64,000 nt of DNA from Palsa-892 sp035295845 (GTDB lineage Bacteria > Pseudomonadota > Alphaproteobacteria > Rhizobiales > Xanthobacteraceae). Each line of letters starts with the position of its first letter. Position 1 is the first letter of the stretch. The notes below the pieces were generated by a model. The model did no database searches. It saw only the letters and a program-made list of their open reading frames with translations, and was not told the origin of the DNA. The DNA lies in assembly GCA_035295845.1 (NCBI GenBank), contig DATGIF010000028.1, positions 124,001-188,000 on the forward strand, read 5' to 3'. Below, piece after piece: positions 36,184 to 44,894 of this stretch. The translations under genes were made by a program, and so were the position numbers.

Positions 36184-36576
36184 TCAGCCTTTGCTTTTTG
36201 CGATTTCCTCGAGGACTTCGCCTGCCTCTTTCATCGCGCTATTGGCGGCGGGAATGCCGCAATAGACCGCCTGCTGCAGGATGATTTCCTTTATGTCGTC
36301 CCTGGAGAATTTTCCTTCGACGAGCGCCGCGCGCGTGTGCAACTTGAATTCTTCCCAGCGGCCGAGCGCGATCATGGTGGAAATCACGATGATCCGCCGC
36401 GTGCGGTCGTCAAGATGCGGGCGCAGCCATACCTCTCCCCAACAGCAACGGGTGAGAAGATCGAGAAAGTCGGCGTTGAAGTCGTTCTTGCGGGCGACCG
36501 AGCGCTCCACCCAGGCATCGCCCAGGACCTTGCGGCGCTTCTTCATGCCGGCGTCAAAACGTTCCTGATCGTTCAT
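36184..36576 (-). CDS. pcaC: 4-carboxymuconolactone decarboxylase
   Basis: A 130-residue carboxymuconolactone-decarboxylase-family enzyme converting 4-carboxymuconolactone to beta-ketoadipate enol-lactone. MNDQERFDAGMKKRRKVLGD is the conserved PcaC opening; the catalytic-fold region reads RRIIVISTMIALGRWEEFKL and IILQQAVYCGIPAAN. TAGGAG lies upstream of the ATG at 36576. It is third in the run pcaB-pcaD-pcaC and 10 bases after pcaD. Confidence 0.94.
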   Translation of the reverse strand: MNDQERFDAGMKKRRKVLGDAWVERSVARKNDFNADFLDLLTRCCWGEVWLRPHLDDRTRRIIVISTMIALGRWEEFKLHTRAALVEGKFSRDDIKEIILQQAVYCGIPAANSAMKEAGEVLEEIAKSKG

Positions 36577-36586
36577 GATACGGCTC

Positions 36587-37363
36587 CTAGCCGAGAAATT
36601 TCTCGATTGTGTCGGTGTATTGCTTGCCTTGCTCGATGTTCGAAAGATGCGCGGCATCGAGCTTGATGAATTTCGAGCCTTTGATTTGGCTCACGATCAG
36701 CTCCGCGTCCTTCACGGTGGTCGCCGGATCATGAGCGCCGGCGATGACGAGGGTGGGGAGCTTGATCGCGCCGATATCCCAGCGTTGATCCATGTCGCGG
36801 ATCGCCGCCGAGCAACCGGCATAGCCTTGCGGCGGCGTGGTCATCAGCATTTCGCGCACGCGCGCGACGGCGGCCGCGGATTTTTCGCGAAAGGTCTTCG
36901 TGAACCAGCGCTCCAACACGCTGTCAACGATGGCGGCCATGCCCTTGCTGCGTACGGTCTGGATGCGGCCGTTCCAGATCACGGGATCACCGATCTTGGC
37001 GGCGGTGTTGCTGAGGATGAGCTTGTCGATGCGCTGAGGCGCAAGGCGGCCGAGCCACATGCCGGTGAAGCCGCCCATGGAAAGGCCGCAGAAGTGCGCG
37101 CGCTCGATCCTGAGGCCGTCAAGAATGGCAAGCACGTCCCTGCCGAGCCGTTCGAGCGTATAGGGCGTATCCGGCGCGCCGGATTTGCCGTGACCACGCT
37201 GGTCGTAGCGTACGACGCGAAATTTCTTCACGAGATGCTTCGCCTGCTCGTCCCACATATGAAGATTGGTCCCGAGCGAATTGGAAAACACGAGCACAGG
37301 CGCCCTTTCGGGGCCCTCGATCTCGACATTGATCGGACATCCGTCGGCATCGATGGTCGGCAT
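36587..37363 (-). CDS. pcaD: 3-oxoadipate enol-lactonase
   Basis: A 258-residue alpha/beta hydrolase opening beta-ketoadipate enol-lactone. The nucleophile is S95 in FCGLSMGGFTG; the acid is in IAGAHDPATT and the histidine in LDAAHLSNIEQ. YDQRGHGKSGAPDTPYTL is the usual oxyanion-side region. Its ATG overlaps the last base of the pcaB stop, so the two are tightly coupled. Confidence 0.95.
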   Translation of the reverse strand: MPTIDADGCPINVEIEGPERAPVLVFSNSLGTNLHMWDEQAKHLVKKFRVVRYDQRGHGKSGAPDTPYTLERLGRDVLAILDGLRIERAHFCGLSMGGFTGMWLGRLAPQRIDKLILSNTAAKIGDPVIWNGRIQTVRSKGMAAIVDSVLERWFTKTFREKSAAAVARVREMLMTTPPQGYAGCSAAIRDMDQRWDIGAIKLPTLVIAGAHDPATTVKDAELIVSQIKGSKFIKLDAAHLSNIEQGKQYTDTIEKFLG

Positions 37364-38760
37364 CAGCGTTTCCTTTTTGATTTGGGCGATGGGTGTGTCA
37401 GCGATTTTTCCACGCTCGAGAGCGTGCGGTCCAAGAAGGATTCGGCGCTGCCGAGATAGGTGAGCGGATCGAAAAGTCGCATGAGTTTATCGCGCGAAAT
37501 CACCTTGGTGATCTCGGGCATTTTGGACAGCACGTCGATCAACGGCCGCCGTTCCTTGGCGGCCTTCTCGCTCGCCGTTTCCAAAAGATCGTGCGCTTGC
37601 AGCCGACCGATCTCGACGCCGAGCGCCATCTGCACGGCTTCGCCCATGATCAGCCCGTGGGTTGCATCGAGATTCGCGCGCATACGAGCAGAGTCAATCT
37701 CCATGCCTTCTGCAATCTCCGCGAGACGCGATGCAACGCCGGAAGCGAGGAGAAAGAGCTCCGGGATCACCAACCATTCCGCCTGCCAGCCGCCGAGTGC
37801 GCGTTCATGCTCCTGCACCATGCCGGAGAGGACCGCCGAGACGAGGCCGGGGGCAAGATTGGCGGCGGCAAGAATCTGCGCGCAGGCGATTGGATTGCGC
37901 TTATGGGGCATGGTCGATGAGCCGCCGCGGCCATGGCCCGCGGGTTCGAACAGCTCGGCGACCTCGGTCTGCATCAGGAGCGAGACGTCGCGCGCGACCT
38001 TGCCGCTCGCGCCGATCAAAATGCCGACTGCGCTTGCGACGTTCGCAATGCGGTCGCGTTCCGCGTGCCAGGGAGATGACGGCCGAAGATCGAGTTCTTC
38101 GGCAAGCCGGTTTGCGACTTTCACACCTTTCTTGCCGAGGGCGGCGAGCGTTCCAGCCGCGCCGCCGAATTGCAGGACCGCCGCCTTTGCCGCGGCGTCG
38201 TGCAGATTTTCGCGCGCCCGTGAAACGAGCGCCGCCCAATTCGCGAGCTTCAGCCCGAAGATCGTGGGCAGCGCTTGTTGCAGCCAGGTGCGCGCCGCAA
38301 GCGGCGTCCTGCGGTGTTTGCGCGCGAATTTGGCGAAGGCCTTGATCGCGCGCACAAGGTCACGGTCGAGGAGGGCGACGCTCTCGCCGATCGCGACCAC
38401 CGCCGCGGTGTCGATGATGTCCTGGCTCGTCGCGCCCCAATGCACGTAGCGCGCGGCCTCGCGGTCGCGTTTTGCGACCTCGGCGGTGAGCGCCTTGACG
38501 AGGGGGATCGCAATGTTCCCGGCAAGCGCCGCGCTTTTTCCGAGCGCTGCTGGATCGAAACGGGCGGGGTCGCAGGCGGACTTGATGGCGGCCACGGCCT
38601 TGCGCGGGATCACGCCTTCCGCCGCTTCTGCGCGTGCGAGGGCGGCTTCCACCTCAAGCATGCGCGCGATCACCGCGCGGTCGGCATGCAGCGCACGCAT
38701 TGCGACCGTCGCAAACAGCGGCGCGAGAAGCGGGGAAGCGGCGAGTTCTGTCTCGGTCAT
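37363..38760 (-). CDS. pcaB: 3-carboxy-cis,cis-muconate cycloisomerase
   Basis: A 465-residue fumarase-superfamily enzyme that lactonises 3-carboxymuconate. The signature loop GGSSTMPHKRNPIACAQIL carries the conserved serine and lysine. HWGATSQDIIDTAAVV is another conserved region. It differs from purB in length and in the R-rich middle. It is first in the pcaB-pcaD-pcaC run. The dioxygenase genes pcaGH that make its substrate are not in the window. The ribosome site is weak. Confidence 0.93.
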   Translation of the reverse strand: MTETELAASPLLAPLFATVAMRALHADRAVIARMLEVEAALARAEAAEGVIPRKAVAAIKSACDPARFDPAALGKSAALAGNIAIPLVKALTAEVAKRDREAARYVHWGATSQDIIDTAAVVAIGESVALLDRDLVRAIKAFAKFARKHRRTPLAARTWLQQALPTIFGLKLANWAALVSRARENLHDAAAKAAVLQFGGAAGTLAALGKKGVKVANRLAEELDLRPSSPWHAERDRIANVASAVGILIGASGKVARDVSLLMQTEVAELFEPAGHGRGGSSTMPHKRNPIACAQILAAANLAPGLVSAVLSGMVQEHERALGGWQAEWLVIPELFLLASGVASRLAEIAEGMEIDSARMRANLDATHGLIMGEAVQMALGVEIGRLQAHDLLETASEKAAKERRPLIDVLSKMPEITKVISRDKLMRLFDPLTYLGSAESFLDRTLSSVEKSLTHPSPKSKRKR

Positions 38761-38869
38761 GGGGGAAACAGCGGAAGGAAAGCGGACTTTACGCCGCGGT
38801 TTTGTGCGCCGGAAGGCCGGGGGTGCAAGGGCGGCTACGGATCGCTATCTTAAGCGAGAAGAGGGATTC

Positions 38870-39316
38870 ATGGCACTCAATATGACCGGAGAATACGTGC
38901 TTCCGCTTCCGCGCACGGAAGTATGGAAGGCGTTGAACGACCCCGAAATGCTCAAGCGTTGCATCCCTGGCTGCGAATCGCTGGAGAAGGTTTCCGACAC
39001 CGAGTTCACCGCGGTGGCGCGGCTTGAGGCGGGGCCGGTCAAGGCGCGCTTCAAGGGCCGCGTGAAACTCGAGGATCTGGTGCCGCCGGAAAGCTACAAG
39101 ATCGTCGGCGAGGGCGAGGGCGGTGTCGCGGGCTTTGCCAAAGGCAACGCCGCCGTGACGCTGTCGGACGCGCCGGAAGGCACCAAGCTCGTCTACACGG
39201 CCGAGGCCACCGTCGGAGGCAAGATCGCCCAGCTCGGGCAGCGGTTGCTCGCCGGAACCGCGAAGAAGACCGCCGACCGTTTCTTCTCGAATTTTGCGAA
39301 GGCGCTGACTGAATGA
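38870..39316 (+). CDS. coxG: CoxG-type SRPBCC protein
   Basis: A 148-residue START/SRPBCC-fold protein. MALNMTGEYVLPLPRTEVWK opens it; RCIPGCESLEKVSDTEF and GPVKARFKGRVKLEDLVPP are typical of CoxG, a membrane-anchoring factor for CO dehydrogenase of Oligotropha. Family members accompany many molybdenum hydroxylases. AGAGGGA precedes the ATG. It is followed 18 bases later by the xdhC genes. No CO dehydrogenase structural gene (coxMSL) is visible, so its partner enzyme is unknown. Confidence 0.88.
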   Translation: MALNMTGEYVLPLPRTEVWKALNDPEMLKRCIPGCESLEKVSDTEFTAVARLEAGPVKARFKGRVKLEDLVPPESYKIVGEGEGGVAGFAKGNAAVTLSDAPEGTKLVYTAEATVGGKIAQLGQRLLAGTAKKTADRFFSNFAKALTE

Positions 39317-39334
39317 AATGACACGGAGCAGATC

Positions 39335-39664
39335 ATGACGGACCCGCAACCGAATGACGACGTGCTGACGATGGCCGAGCGCTGGCGGCGCGAAGGCCGT
39401 GGCGTCGCGCTCGCGACCGTGGTCGAGACGTGGGGATCGGCGCCGCGCCCAGTCGGCAGCCATCTGGTGATCGACGATCGCGACAACTTCCTCGGCTCCG
39501 TCTCCGGCGGCTGCGTCGAAGGCGAAGTGATCGCGGAAGCCGCCGAGGTAATCAAAGACGGAAATCCCAGGTTACTCGAATTTGGCGTTGCCGACGAAAC
39601 CGCATGGAGGGCGGGGCTCTCCTGCGGCGGCACGATCCGCGTATACGTCGAGAAGGTGGATTAG
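39335..39664 (+). CDS. XdhC/CoxI family protein, N-terminal-domain type
   Basis: A 109-residue protein matching only the XdhC/CoxI N-terminal domain: RGVALATVVETWGSAPRPVG, then DNFLGSVSGGCVEGEV and SCGGTIRVYVE. The conserved cysteines are in SGGCVEGE and LSCGGTI. The full-length XdhC adds a Rossmann domain, which here is a separate gene 18 bases on. XdhC proteins bind the molybdenum cofactor, help sulphurate it and insert it into xanthine-dehydrogenase-family enzymes. Confidence 0.9.
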   Translation: MTDPQPNDDVLTMAERWRREGRGVALATVVETWGSAPRPVGSHLVIDDRDNFLGSVSGGCVEGEVIAEAAEVIKDGNPRLLEFGVADETAWRAGLSCGGTIRVYVEKVD

Positions 39665-39681
39665 CCGCCTCGAGCCTTCGC

Positions 39682-40374
39682 ATGCGTCTCGATCTCATCG
39701 CTGCCTTGAACGCCGAGCGCGCCGCGCGCCGCGCTGCGATCGTCGTCACCGAACTCGCCGGTGGAACCCAGCGGCTCGTGCGCGAAGCCGAGATCAATAA
39801 AGACCCGCTGGCGGAAATCCTGAAGCCGCAGCTTCGCACCGGCAAAAGCAGCGCCGTCGAGACCGGCGGCACGCGTTACTTCCTCGAATTGCATTTGCCG
39901 CCGCCGCGCATGGTCATCACCGGCGCCGCGCATGTGAGCCAGACGCTTGCGCCGATGGCAAAGATGCTTGCCTATGACGTGATGATCGTCGATCCGCGCA
40001 CCGCATTCGCTACGCCCGCGCGCTTCCCTGACGTGCCGCTGCTTGCGGAATGGCCGGATCAGGCGCTGCCGAAGATCGGCCTCGATCACTGGACTGCTTT
40101 CGTCGCGCTCACTCACGATCCGAAGATCGACGAGCCCGCGCTCGAAGCGGCACTCAAGGCCGGTTGCTTTTATGTAGGCGCGCTTGGCTCCAAAAAGACA
40201 CATGCGCGCCGTGTCGAACATCTGCGCATGCGGGGGCTCAGCGACGAGGCGATCGGGCGCATCCATGCGCCGATCGGCCTTGCGATCGGCGCGGCAAGTC
40301 CGGCGGAGATCGCGCTCGCAATTCTCGCGGAGATCACGCTTCGCCTTCGCCGCGGACCGGAGGCGAAGCCGTGA
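39682..40374 (+). CDS. XdhC family protein, C-terminal Rossmann-domain type
   Basis: A 230-residue protein carrying the XdhC C-terminal domain: PPPRMVITGAAHVSQTLAPM is the nucleotide-fold glycine region, FVALTHDPKIDEPALEAAL and GCFYVGALGSKKTHARR the other hallmarks. IHAPIGLAIGAASPAEIALA is typical. With the 109-residue neighbour it makes a two-gene equivalent of XdhC. Its stop overlaps the GTG start of the next gene. The first 70 residues have no clear homology to me. Confidence 0.88.
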   Translation: MRLDLIAALNAERAARRAAIVVTELAGGTQRLVREAEINKDPLAEILKPQLRTGKSSAVETGGTRYFLELHLPPPRMVITGAAHVSQTLAPMAKMLAYDVMIVDPRTAFATPARFPDVPLLAEWPDQALPKIGLDHWTAFVALTHDPKIDEPALEAALKAGCFYVGALGSKKTHARRVEHLRMRGLSDEAIGRIHAPIGLAIGAASPAEIALAILAEITLRLRRGPEAKP

Positions 40375-41978
40375 AATTCGGTCCGCTGGCAATCGCCGAT
40401 GCGAAAGGCGCGATCGCAGCACACTCGGTGCGCGCGGGCGGCAAGGTCGTGCGGAAGGGTACGGTGGTCTCCGAGGCCGATATCGATGCGTTGCGCGTCG
40501 CCGGTATTTCCGAGATCGTCGCGGCGCGGCTTGAGCCCGGCGACGTGCCGGAAGATGAAGCAGCGACTGCGCTTGCCCGCGCCGTAGCAGGAAAGGCGGT
40601 TTCGTTTGAGCCCGCCTTCACCGGTCGCTCGAACCTCTACGCCGAAGGCGCGGGCGTTCTCCTCATCGATGATGAAGGCGTCAAGCGGCTCAATCGCGTC
40701 GACGAGGCGGTGACCTTCGCGACTCTTCCCGCGTACCGCGCCGTTCGCGCCGGTGAAATGATCGGCACGATCAAGATTATTCCGTTTGCGGTCGCAGGCG
40801 AAATACAGCGCGCGGCGCTTGCCGCAGCGAAGCCGCTCATTTCCGTGGCGCCGTTCAAATTGAAGCGCGTGGCGCTCGTGTCCACTCAGCTGCCGGGTCT
40901 TGCCGACAAGGTGATCGACAAGACCGTACGCGTGACGGCAGCAAGGCTCGCACCGATGGAGGCGAGCGTCTTGTCCGATCAACGGGTGCCGCACGCGGTG
41001 AAGCCGCTGTCCGCCTCGATCAAGAAGGCGCTCGCGGAGGACGCCGAGCTTGTGATCGTTTTCGGCGCATCCGCGATCGCCGACCGCCGCGACGTAATCC
41101 CTGCCGCGATCGAAGACGCGGGCGGGCGCATTGAGCATTTCGGGATGCCCGTCGACCCCGGCAATCTCATGCTGATCGGCGCCGTTGGCGGAACACCGGT
41201 GATCGGCGCACCCGGCTGCGCCCGCAGCCCGAAGGAGAACGGTTTCGACTGGCTCTTGGCGCGACTCGTCGCTGGCCTTCCAGTCAGACGCGACGACGTC
41301 ACCGCGCTCGGCGTTGGCGGGCTCTTGATGGAAATCGTGACGCGGCCGCAGCCGCGCGCATCGGCGCCGGAATCTCCGCATGCGCTCCGCCTCGCCGCGA
41401 TCGTGCTCGCCGCCGGCCGTGGCACGCGTATGGGACCGGAAAACAAACTCCTCGCCGAACTCAACAACAAGCCAATTGTGCGGCATACGGTGGAAGCGGC
41501 GCTCGCTTCAAGAGCGCGGCCGGTAATCGTGGTGACCGGCCATGAAGGCGACCGGGTCGCCGGCGCGCTAAAGGGTTTCGGCGTTTCTTTCGTTCGCAAT
41601 CCGCGTTTTGCCGATGGGCTCTCGACCTCGTTGCGGGCGGGCCTGGCGGCGCTTTCGCCCGAGGTCGACGCCGTCGCCGTGGTGCTCGGCGATATGCCGG
41701 AAATCTCCGGCGCGTTGATCGACCGTCTTGCCGCCGCGATCGATCCCGTGCGCGGCGCGCTCATTGCCGTTCCCACGCGCGACGGCAAGCGCGGTAATCC
41801 CGTGGTGTGGTCGCGGCGTCTCTTCGACGATCTCGCCCACCTCGAAGGCGATGTCGGCGCGCGGCATCTGATCGGACTTTATGCAGACGCAGTGGTCGAA
41901 GTGCCGGTCGAGGACGAAGCGGTTTTCACCGATGTCGACACGCCCGAAGCCTTGGCAAAGCTTCGCAACCGGCGATAG
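40371..41978 (+). CDS. Molybdopterin-binding / MobA-like nucleotidyltransferase fusion
   Basis: A 535-residue two-domain protein. The N-terminal part (about 1-330) resembles a MoaB/MoeA-type molybdopterin-binding domain: VRKGTVVSEADIDALRVAGI and VIVFGASAIADRRDVIPAAI. The C-terminal part (about 340-535) is a nucleotidyltransferase of the MocA/MobA kind: AAIVLAAGRGTRMGPENKLL, VVLGDMPEISGALIDRL and GKRGNPVVW. Such fusions are expected to add cytosine or guanine to molybdopterin. The start is GTG with GGAGG 8 bases upstream, overlapping the preceding xdhC stop, so the four genes from coxG form one operon. Confidence 0.88.
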   Translation: MKFGPLAIADAKGAIAAHSVRAGGKVVRKGTVVSEADIDALRVAGISEIVAARLEPGDVPEDEAATALARAVAGKAVSFEPAFTGRSNLYAEGAGVLLIDDEGVKRLNRVDEAVTFATLPAYRAVRAGEMIGTIKIIPFAVAGEIQRAALAAAKPLISVAPFKLKRVALVSTQLPGLADKVIDKTVRVTAARLAPMEASVLSDQRVPHAVKPLSASIKKALAEDAELVIVFGASAIADRRDVIPAAIEDAGGRIEHFGMPVDPGNLMLIGAVGGTPVIGAPGCARSPKENGFDWLLARLVAGLPVRRDDVTALGVGGLLMEIVTRPQPRASAPESPHALRLAAIVLAAGRGTRMGPENKLLAELNNKPIVRHTVEAALASRARPVIVVTGHEGDRVAGALKGFGVSFVRNPRFADGLSTSLRAGLAALSPEVDAVAVVLGDMPEISGALIDRLAAAIDPVRGALIAVPTRDGKRGNPVVWSRRLFDDLAHLEGDVGARHLIGLYADAVVEVPVEDEAVFTDVDTPEALAKLRNRR

Positions 41979-41981
41979 CAG

Positions 41982-42010
41982 GAAGCGCTGCGTAGCGTGT
42001 ACAGCGCTTC
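41982..42010 (+). terminator. Possible terminator hairpin after the molybdenum-cofactor operon
   Basis: GAAGCGCTG pairs with CAGCGCTTC across an 11-base loop, 4 bases after the stop. No T run follows, so termination may be Rho-dependent or weak. Confidence 0.4.
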
Positions 42011-42136
42011 GACCATAGATTAAGGATTGCGCCTGATAATCATGGATCACTCGGATTTTCGTGATTCATTCAATCTTGTGCGTATGCCGCGGTGCCGATT
42101 GCGTTATGATCGGCAGCGAAAAAGGACCGGATTAAT

Positions 42137-43330
42137 ATGAGCGACGCGCGCCGCAAGCTCGGCTTCGTCAACATCGCGCATTTTATCGACCACTATGTGC
42201 TGTTGATCTTTCCGACGGTCGTGCTCGGGCTGGAAACCGAGTTGAAACGTCCCTATGGCGAGTTGATCGCGCTTTCGACCGCCTGTTTCGTCGCGTTCGG
42301 ACTGTTCTCGCTGCCGGCGGGCTGGCTCGGCGATCATTGGAGCCGCCGCCGGATGATCGGGGTGTTCTTCCTCGGCATTGCCGCCTCGCTGTTCGCCGTC
42401 TCAATCGCCCCCAACATGATCGCACTTGCCGCCGCGCTTTTCGTGCTCGGCATTTTCGCCGCGATTTATCATCCGGTCGGGGTGACGGTGCTGCTTGCGA
42501 ACACGACTGACCGCGGGCGCACGCTTGCGACCAATGGCGTGTTCGGGAATCTCGGCGTTGCCTGCGCACCGGGCGCGACGGCGCTGATCGCGTCACTGCT
42601 CGGATGGCGCATGGCTTTCGCGCTGCCCGCTGTTCTCTGCGCGGCGATCGGCGTCGCCTATTTCTTTCTGACGAGCGAGAGAAAGGAAAATTCGTCTGAG
42701 CGCGCGCAGAAGGCGGAGGTGCGCATGAATTTTGCGACTGCGGCGATTTTCTTCGGCGTCTATGCGGTACTCTCCTTCGCTGGCGGGCTCGTCTTCAATA
42801 CCGTGACGGTTTCGATTCCGAAAATCATCGGCGAGGGCACCCATGGCGATGTGCCGCTCACCTGGATCGGCTCGGTCGCGACCATCGTCCTTTTGTTCGG
42901 CGGTGCCGCGCAGCTCACGGTCGGCCGGCTCGTCTCGCGCTCGCCCCACTTTCTGTTCGCGGCGATCGGCGTGATGCAGGCGATCGGTATCGTATGGGCG
43001 TCGGTCGCGACCGGCTTTCCGCTTCTCGTGGCGCTCGCGGTTTCGATCGCCGCGATCTATGGGCAGGTGACTGTCGGCGATGTGGTGATCGCCCGCTATA
43101 CCGCCGATGCCTGGCGCGGCCGCATCTATGCGGTGCGGTTTTTCCTCGCCTTCATCTCGAGCGGCCTTGCCGTATCGATGATCGCGGCGCTTTACGGCCA
43201 GGGCGGCTTTCCGCTCGTGCTCGGCGTCACCGCGGCGTTCGCAGCGGTGTTTGCGATCTGCACCATTGCGATCGCGGTCCTGGTTTCCCGCGTCGAGAGC
43301 GGGGCAGGGCAAATGCAGCCGGCCGAGTAG
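42137..43330 (+). CDS. Major facilitator superfamily transporter
   Basis: A 397-residue, twelve-helix carrier. The N-terminal loop between helices 2 and 3 has GWLGDHWSRRRMIGV, the conserved MFS motif A. The N-terminal half includes FAAIYHPVGVTVLLA and the C-terminal half GAAQLTVGRLVSRSPH. The central loop is short and charged (SERKENSSERAQKAE). AAGGA lies before the ATG. It is a single gene; the substrate cannot be inferred, though the HPVG motif recalls the FsrR/fosmidomycin-type drug-efflux group. Confidence 0.85.
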   Translation: MSDARRKLGFVNIAHFIDHYVLLIFPTVVLGLETELKRPYGELIALSTACFVAFGLFSLPAGWLGDHWSRRRMIGVFFLGIAASLFAVSIAPNMIALAAALFVLGIFAAIYHPVGVTVLLANTTDRGRTLATNGVFGNLGVACAPGATALIASLLGWRMAFALPAVLCAAIGVAYFFLTSERKENSSERAQKAEVRMNFATAAIFFGVYAVLSFAGGLVFNTVTVSIPKIIGEGTHGDVPLTWIGSVATIVLLFGGAAQLTVGRLVSRSPHFLFAAIGVMQAIGIVWASVATGFPLLVALAVSIAAIYGQVTVGDVVIARYTADAWRGRIYAVRFFLAFISSGLAVSMIAALYGQGGFPLVLGVTAAFAAVFAICTIAIAVLVSRVESGAGQMQPAE

Positions 43331-43386
43331 CGGCTCCCTTCGCCGCGTCTTCCAGTTTTATCAGTCTTTTCAAGCCGTTAGCTCGG

Positions 43387-43434
43387 CTCGACAGGTCTTG
43401 CATTTGCCATTACAATGACTGACTAGTCAGTCAT
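43387..43434 (+). promoter_or_regulatory. tetR-operon promoter with a perfect 20-bp operator
   Basis: A perfect palindrome ATGACTGACTAGTCAGTCAT (43415-43434) ends 15 bases before the TetR ATG. TCGACA (43387-43392) and TACAAT (43411-43416) are 18 bases apart, so the -10 box overlaps the operator. This is the layout expected for autorepression by the adjacent TetR protein. Confidence 0.8.
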
Positions 43435-43449
43435 AAATGGCGAACGCCA

Positions 43450-44115
43450 ATGACCGCGACGAAACGAAAAATCCCAGTGCCCGCGGGGAGCGCAAATCGC
43501 GAGAAAATCCTAAGCGCGCGGGCGATCCGGAGTGCGGCGCGGCGCGAGGCGATCCTCGGCGCTGCCCTTGATGAATTCTCCGCCCGTGGCTTCGCGGCGG
43601 CACGCCTCGATGATGTCGCGAAGCGGGCGGGGGTCGCCAAGGGCACCATTTATCTTCACTTCCGCGACAAGGAAGCGCTGTTCCAGGAAATTGTGCGCTC
43701 CGTAATGGGGCCGTTCGTCGGCACCGTCGAAGGCGTGTTCGCTTCCGATATTCCCTTGCGCACGCTTGCAGACCACATGGTCGAACTGTTTTCGCGCGAA
43801 GTGTTCGGCACGCGCCGCAAGGACATCATCCGTCTCATCATGACCGAGGGACCGCGCTTTCCGAAACTCGCGGAATTCTATTATCGCGAAGTGCTTTCAC
43901 GCATTCTCAAAGGCGCGAGAGCGCGGCTCGCGCGCGGGGTTGAGCGCGGGGAAATCCAGCACGCGGCCCTTGCCCGCTTTCCGCAGATCGTCGCCGCGCC
44001 CGCCCTGGTCGCGATCATCTGGACCGGTCTTTTCGATCGCTTCGAGCCGCTCGACGTGCGGGAACTTTTGCGCACCCACATGAATATTCTGTTCGGCGAG
44101 AGGAAAGCCGCATGA
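43450..44115 (+). CDS. TetR-family transcriptional repressor
   Basis: A 221-residue regulator with an N-terminal helix-turn-helix (about residues 30-80: ILGAALDEFSARGFAAARLD, then AKRAGVAKGTIYLHFRDKEA) and a C-terminal ligand-binding helical domain. It lies just after a perfect palindromic operator. Its stop overlaps the start of the membrane-fusion gene (ATGA), so it heads a four-gene operon with HlyD and ABC-2 exporter genes. It probably represses this operon and responds to a compound the exporter handles. Confidence 0.95.
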   Translation: MTATKRKIPVPAGSANREKILSARAIRSAARREAILGAALDEFSARGFAAARLDDVAKRAGVAKGTIYLHFRDKEALFQEIVRSVMGPFVGTVEGVFASDIPLRTLADHMVELFSREVFGTRRKDIIRLIMTEGPRFPKLAEFYYREVLSRILKGARARLARGVERGEIQHAALARFPQIVAAPALVAIIWTGLFDRFEPLDVRELLRTHMNILFGERKAA

Positions 44116-44894
44116 GGTGCCTTCGTATCATGGCGCGGCTCGCGCCCGTTCTCGCCGCGCTTCTGCTCGCGGCTTGCAACGATTCGAGCGAAACCTTTCA
44201 AGGCTGGATCGAAGGGGACTTTGTCTTCGTAGGGCCCGACGAGATGGGCCGGGTGGAGACGCTGTCCGTGCGTGAGGGCGATCGCGTGACTGTCGGCATG
44301 CCGCTTTTTACCGTCGATAGCGATTTGCAGAAAGCGGATGTGCTCTCGGGCGAGGCCGCGCTTGCGAATGCGCAGCAGACCTTCCGTCGCGCCGACGAGC
44401 TTTTGAAAAATCATACCGGCACGCAGAAGGATTTCGATACCGCGCAAGCGGCGCTCCGTGACGCGGAAGCAAAACTCAACTGGTCAAAGACGCGGCTCGC
44501 GCGCCGCGCGGTCGCGAGCCCCGCCAACGGCAGCATCCAGCAGGTCTATTACCGGCCGGGCGAAATGGTATCGGCGGGCCGCCCGGTCGTCTCGTTTCTG
44601 CCTCCCGGAAACATCAAGGTGCGGTTCTACGTGCCGGAGGCGATGCTGCCGAAGATTTCGGCGGGCCAGCCGGTGAAAGTTTCCTGCGACGGCTGTGCGC
44701 CTGACATCGTCGCGCGCGTGACCTTTATTTCGGGCACCAACGAATACACGCCGCCTGTGATCTACAGCCTCGATGAGCGCTCAAAGCTTGTCTACTTGAT
44801 CGAGGCGCTGCCCGAGCGGCCAGACGGGCTTCGCGTGGGCCAGCCGGTGAGCGTCGTGGTCTCACCGAATGCGCCGAAGGAAGCAAAAAAATGA
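44112..44894 (+). CDS. HlyD/RND-type membrane-fusion lipoprotein
   Basis: A 260-residue periplasmic adaptor. The N-terminus MRCLRIMARLAPVLAALLLAAC has a lipobox-like LLAAC, so it may be lipid-anchored. The lipoyl-like and barrel segments read GRVETLSVREGDRVTVGMPL and VASPANGSIQQVYYRPGEMV; between them is a coiled-coil hairpin of about 70 residues. It overlaps tetR upstream and the ABC ATPase downstream (ATGA). It should link the inner-membrane ABC-2 transporter to an outer-membrane pore, which is not encoded here. Confidence 0.9.
   Translation: MRCLRIMARLAPVLAALLLAACNDSSETFQGWIEGDFVFVGPDEMGRVETLSVREGDRVTVGMPLFTVDSDLQKADVLSGEAALANAQQTFRRADELLKNHTGTQKDFDTAQAALRDAEAKLNWSKTRLARRAVASPANGSIQQVYYRPGEMVSAGRPVVSFLPPGNIKVRFYVPEAMLPKISAGQPVKVSCDGCAPDIVARVTFISGTNEYTPPVIYSLDERSKLVYLIEALPERPDGLRVGQPVSVVVSPNAPKEAKK

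Noticed and set aside
39335..40374. XdhC gene broken by a frameshift
   Set aside because: The two halves have separate plausible starts and stops and both are known as stand-alone domain genes in related bacteria, so a natural two-gene form is more likely than a mutation.
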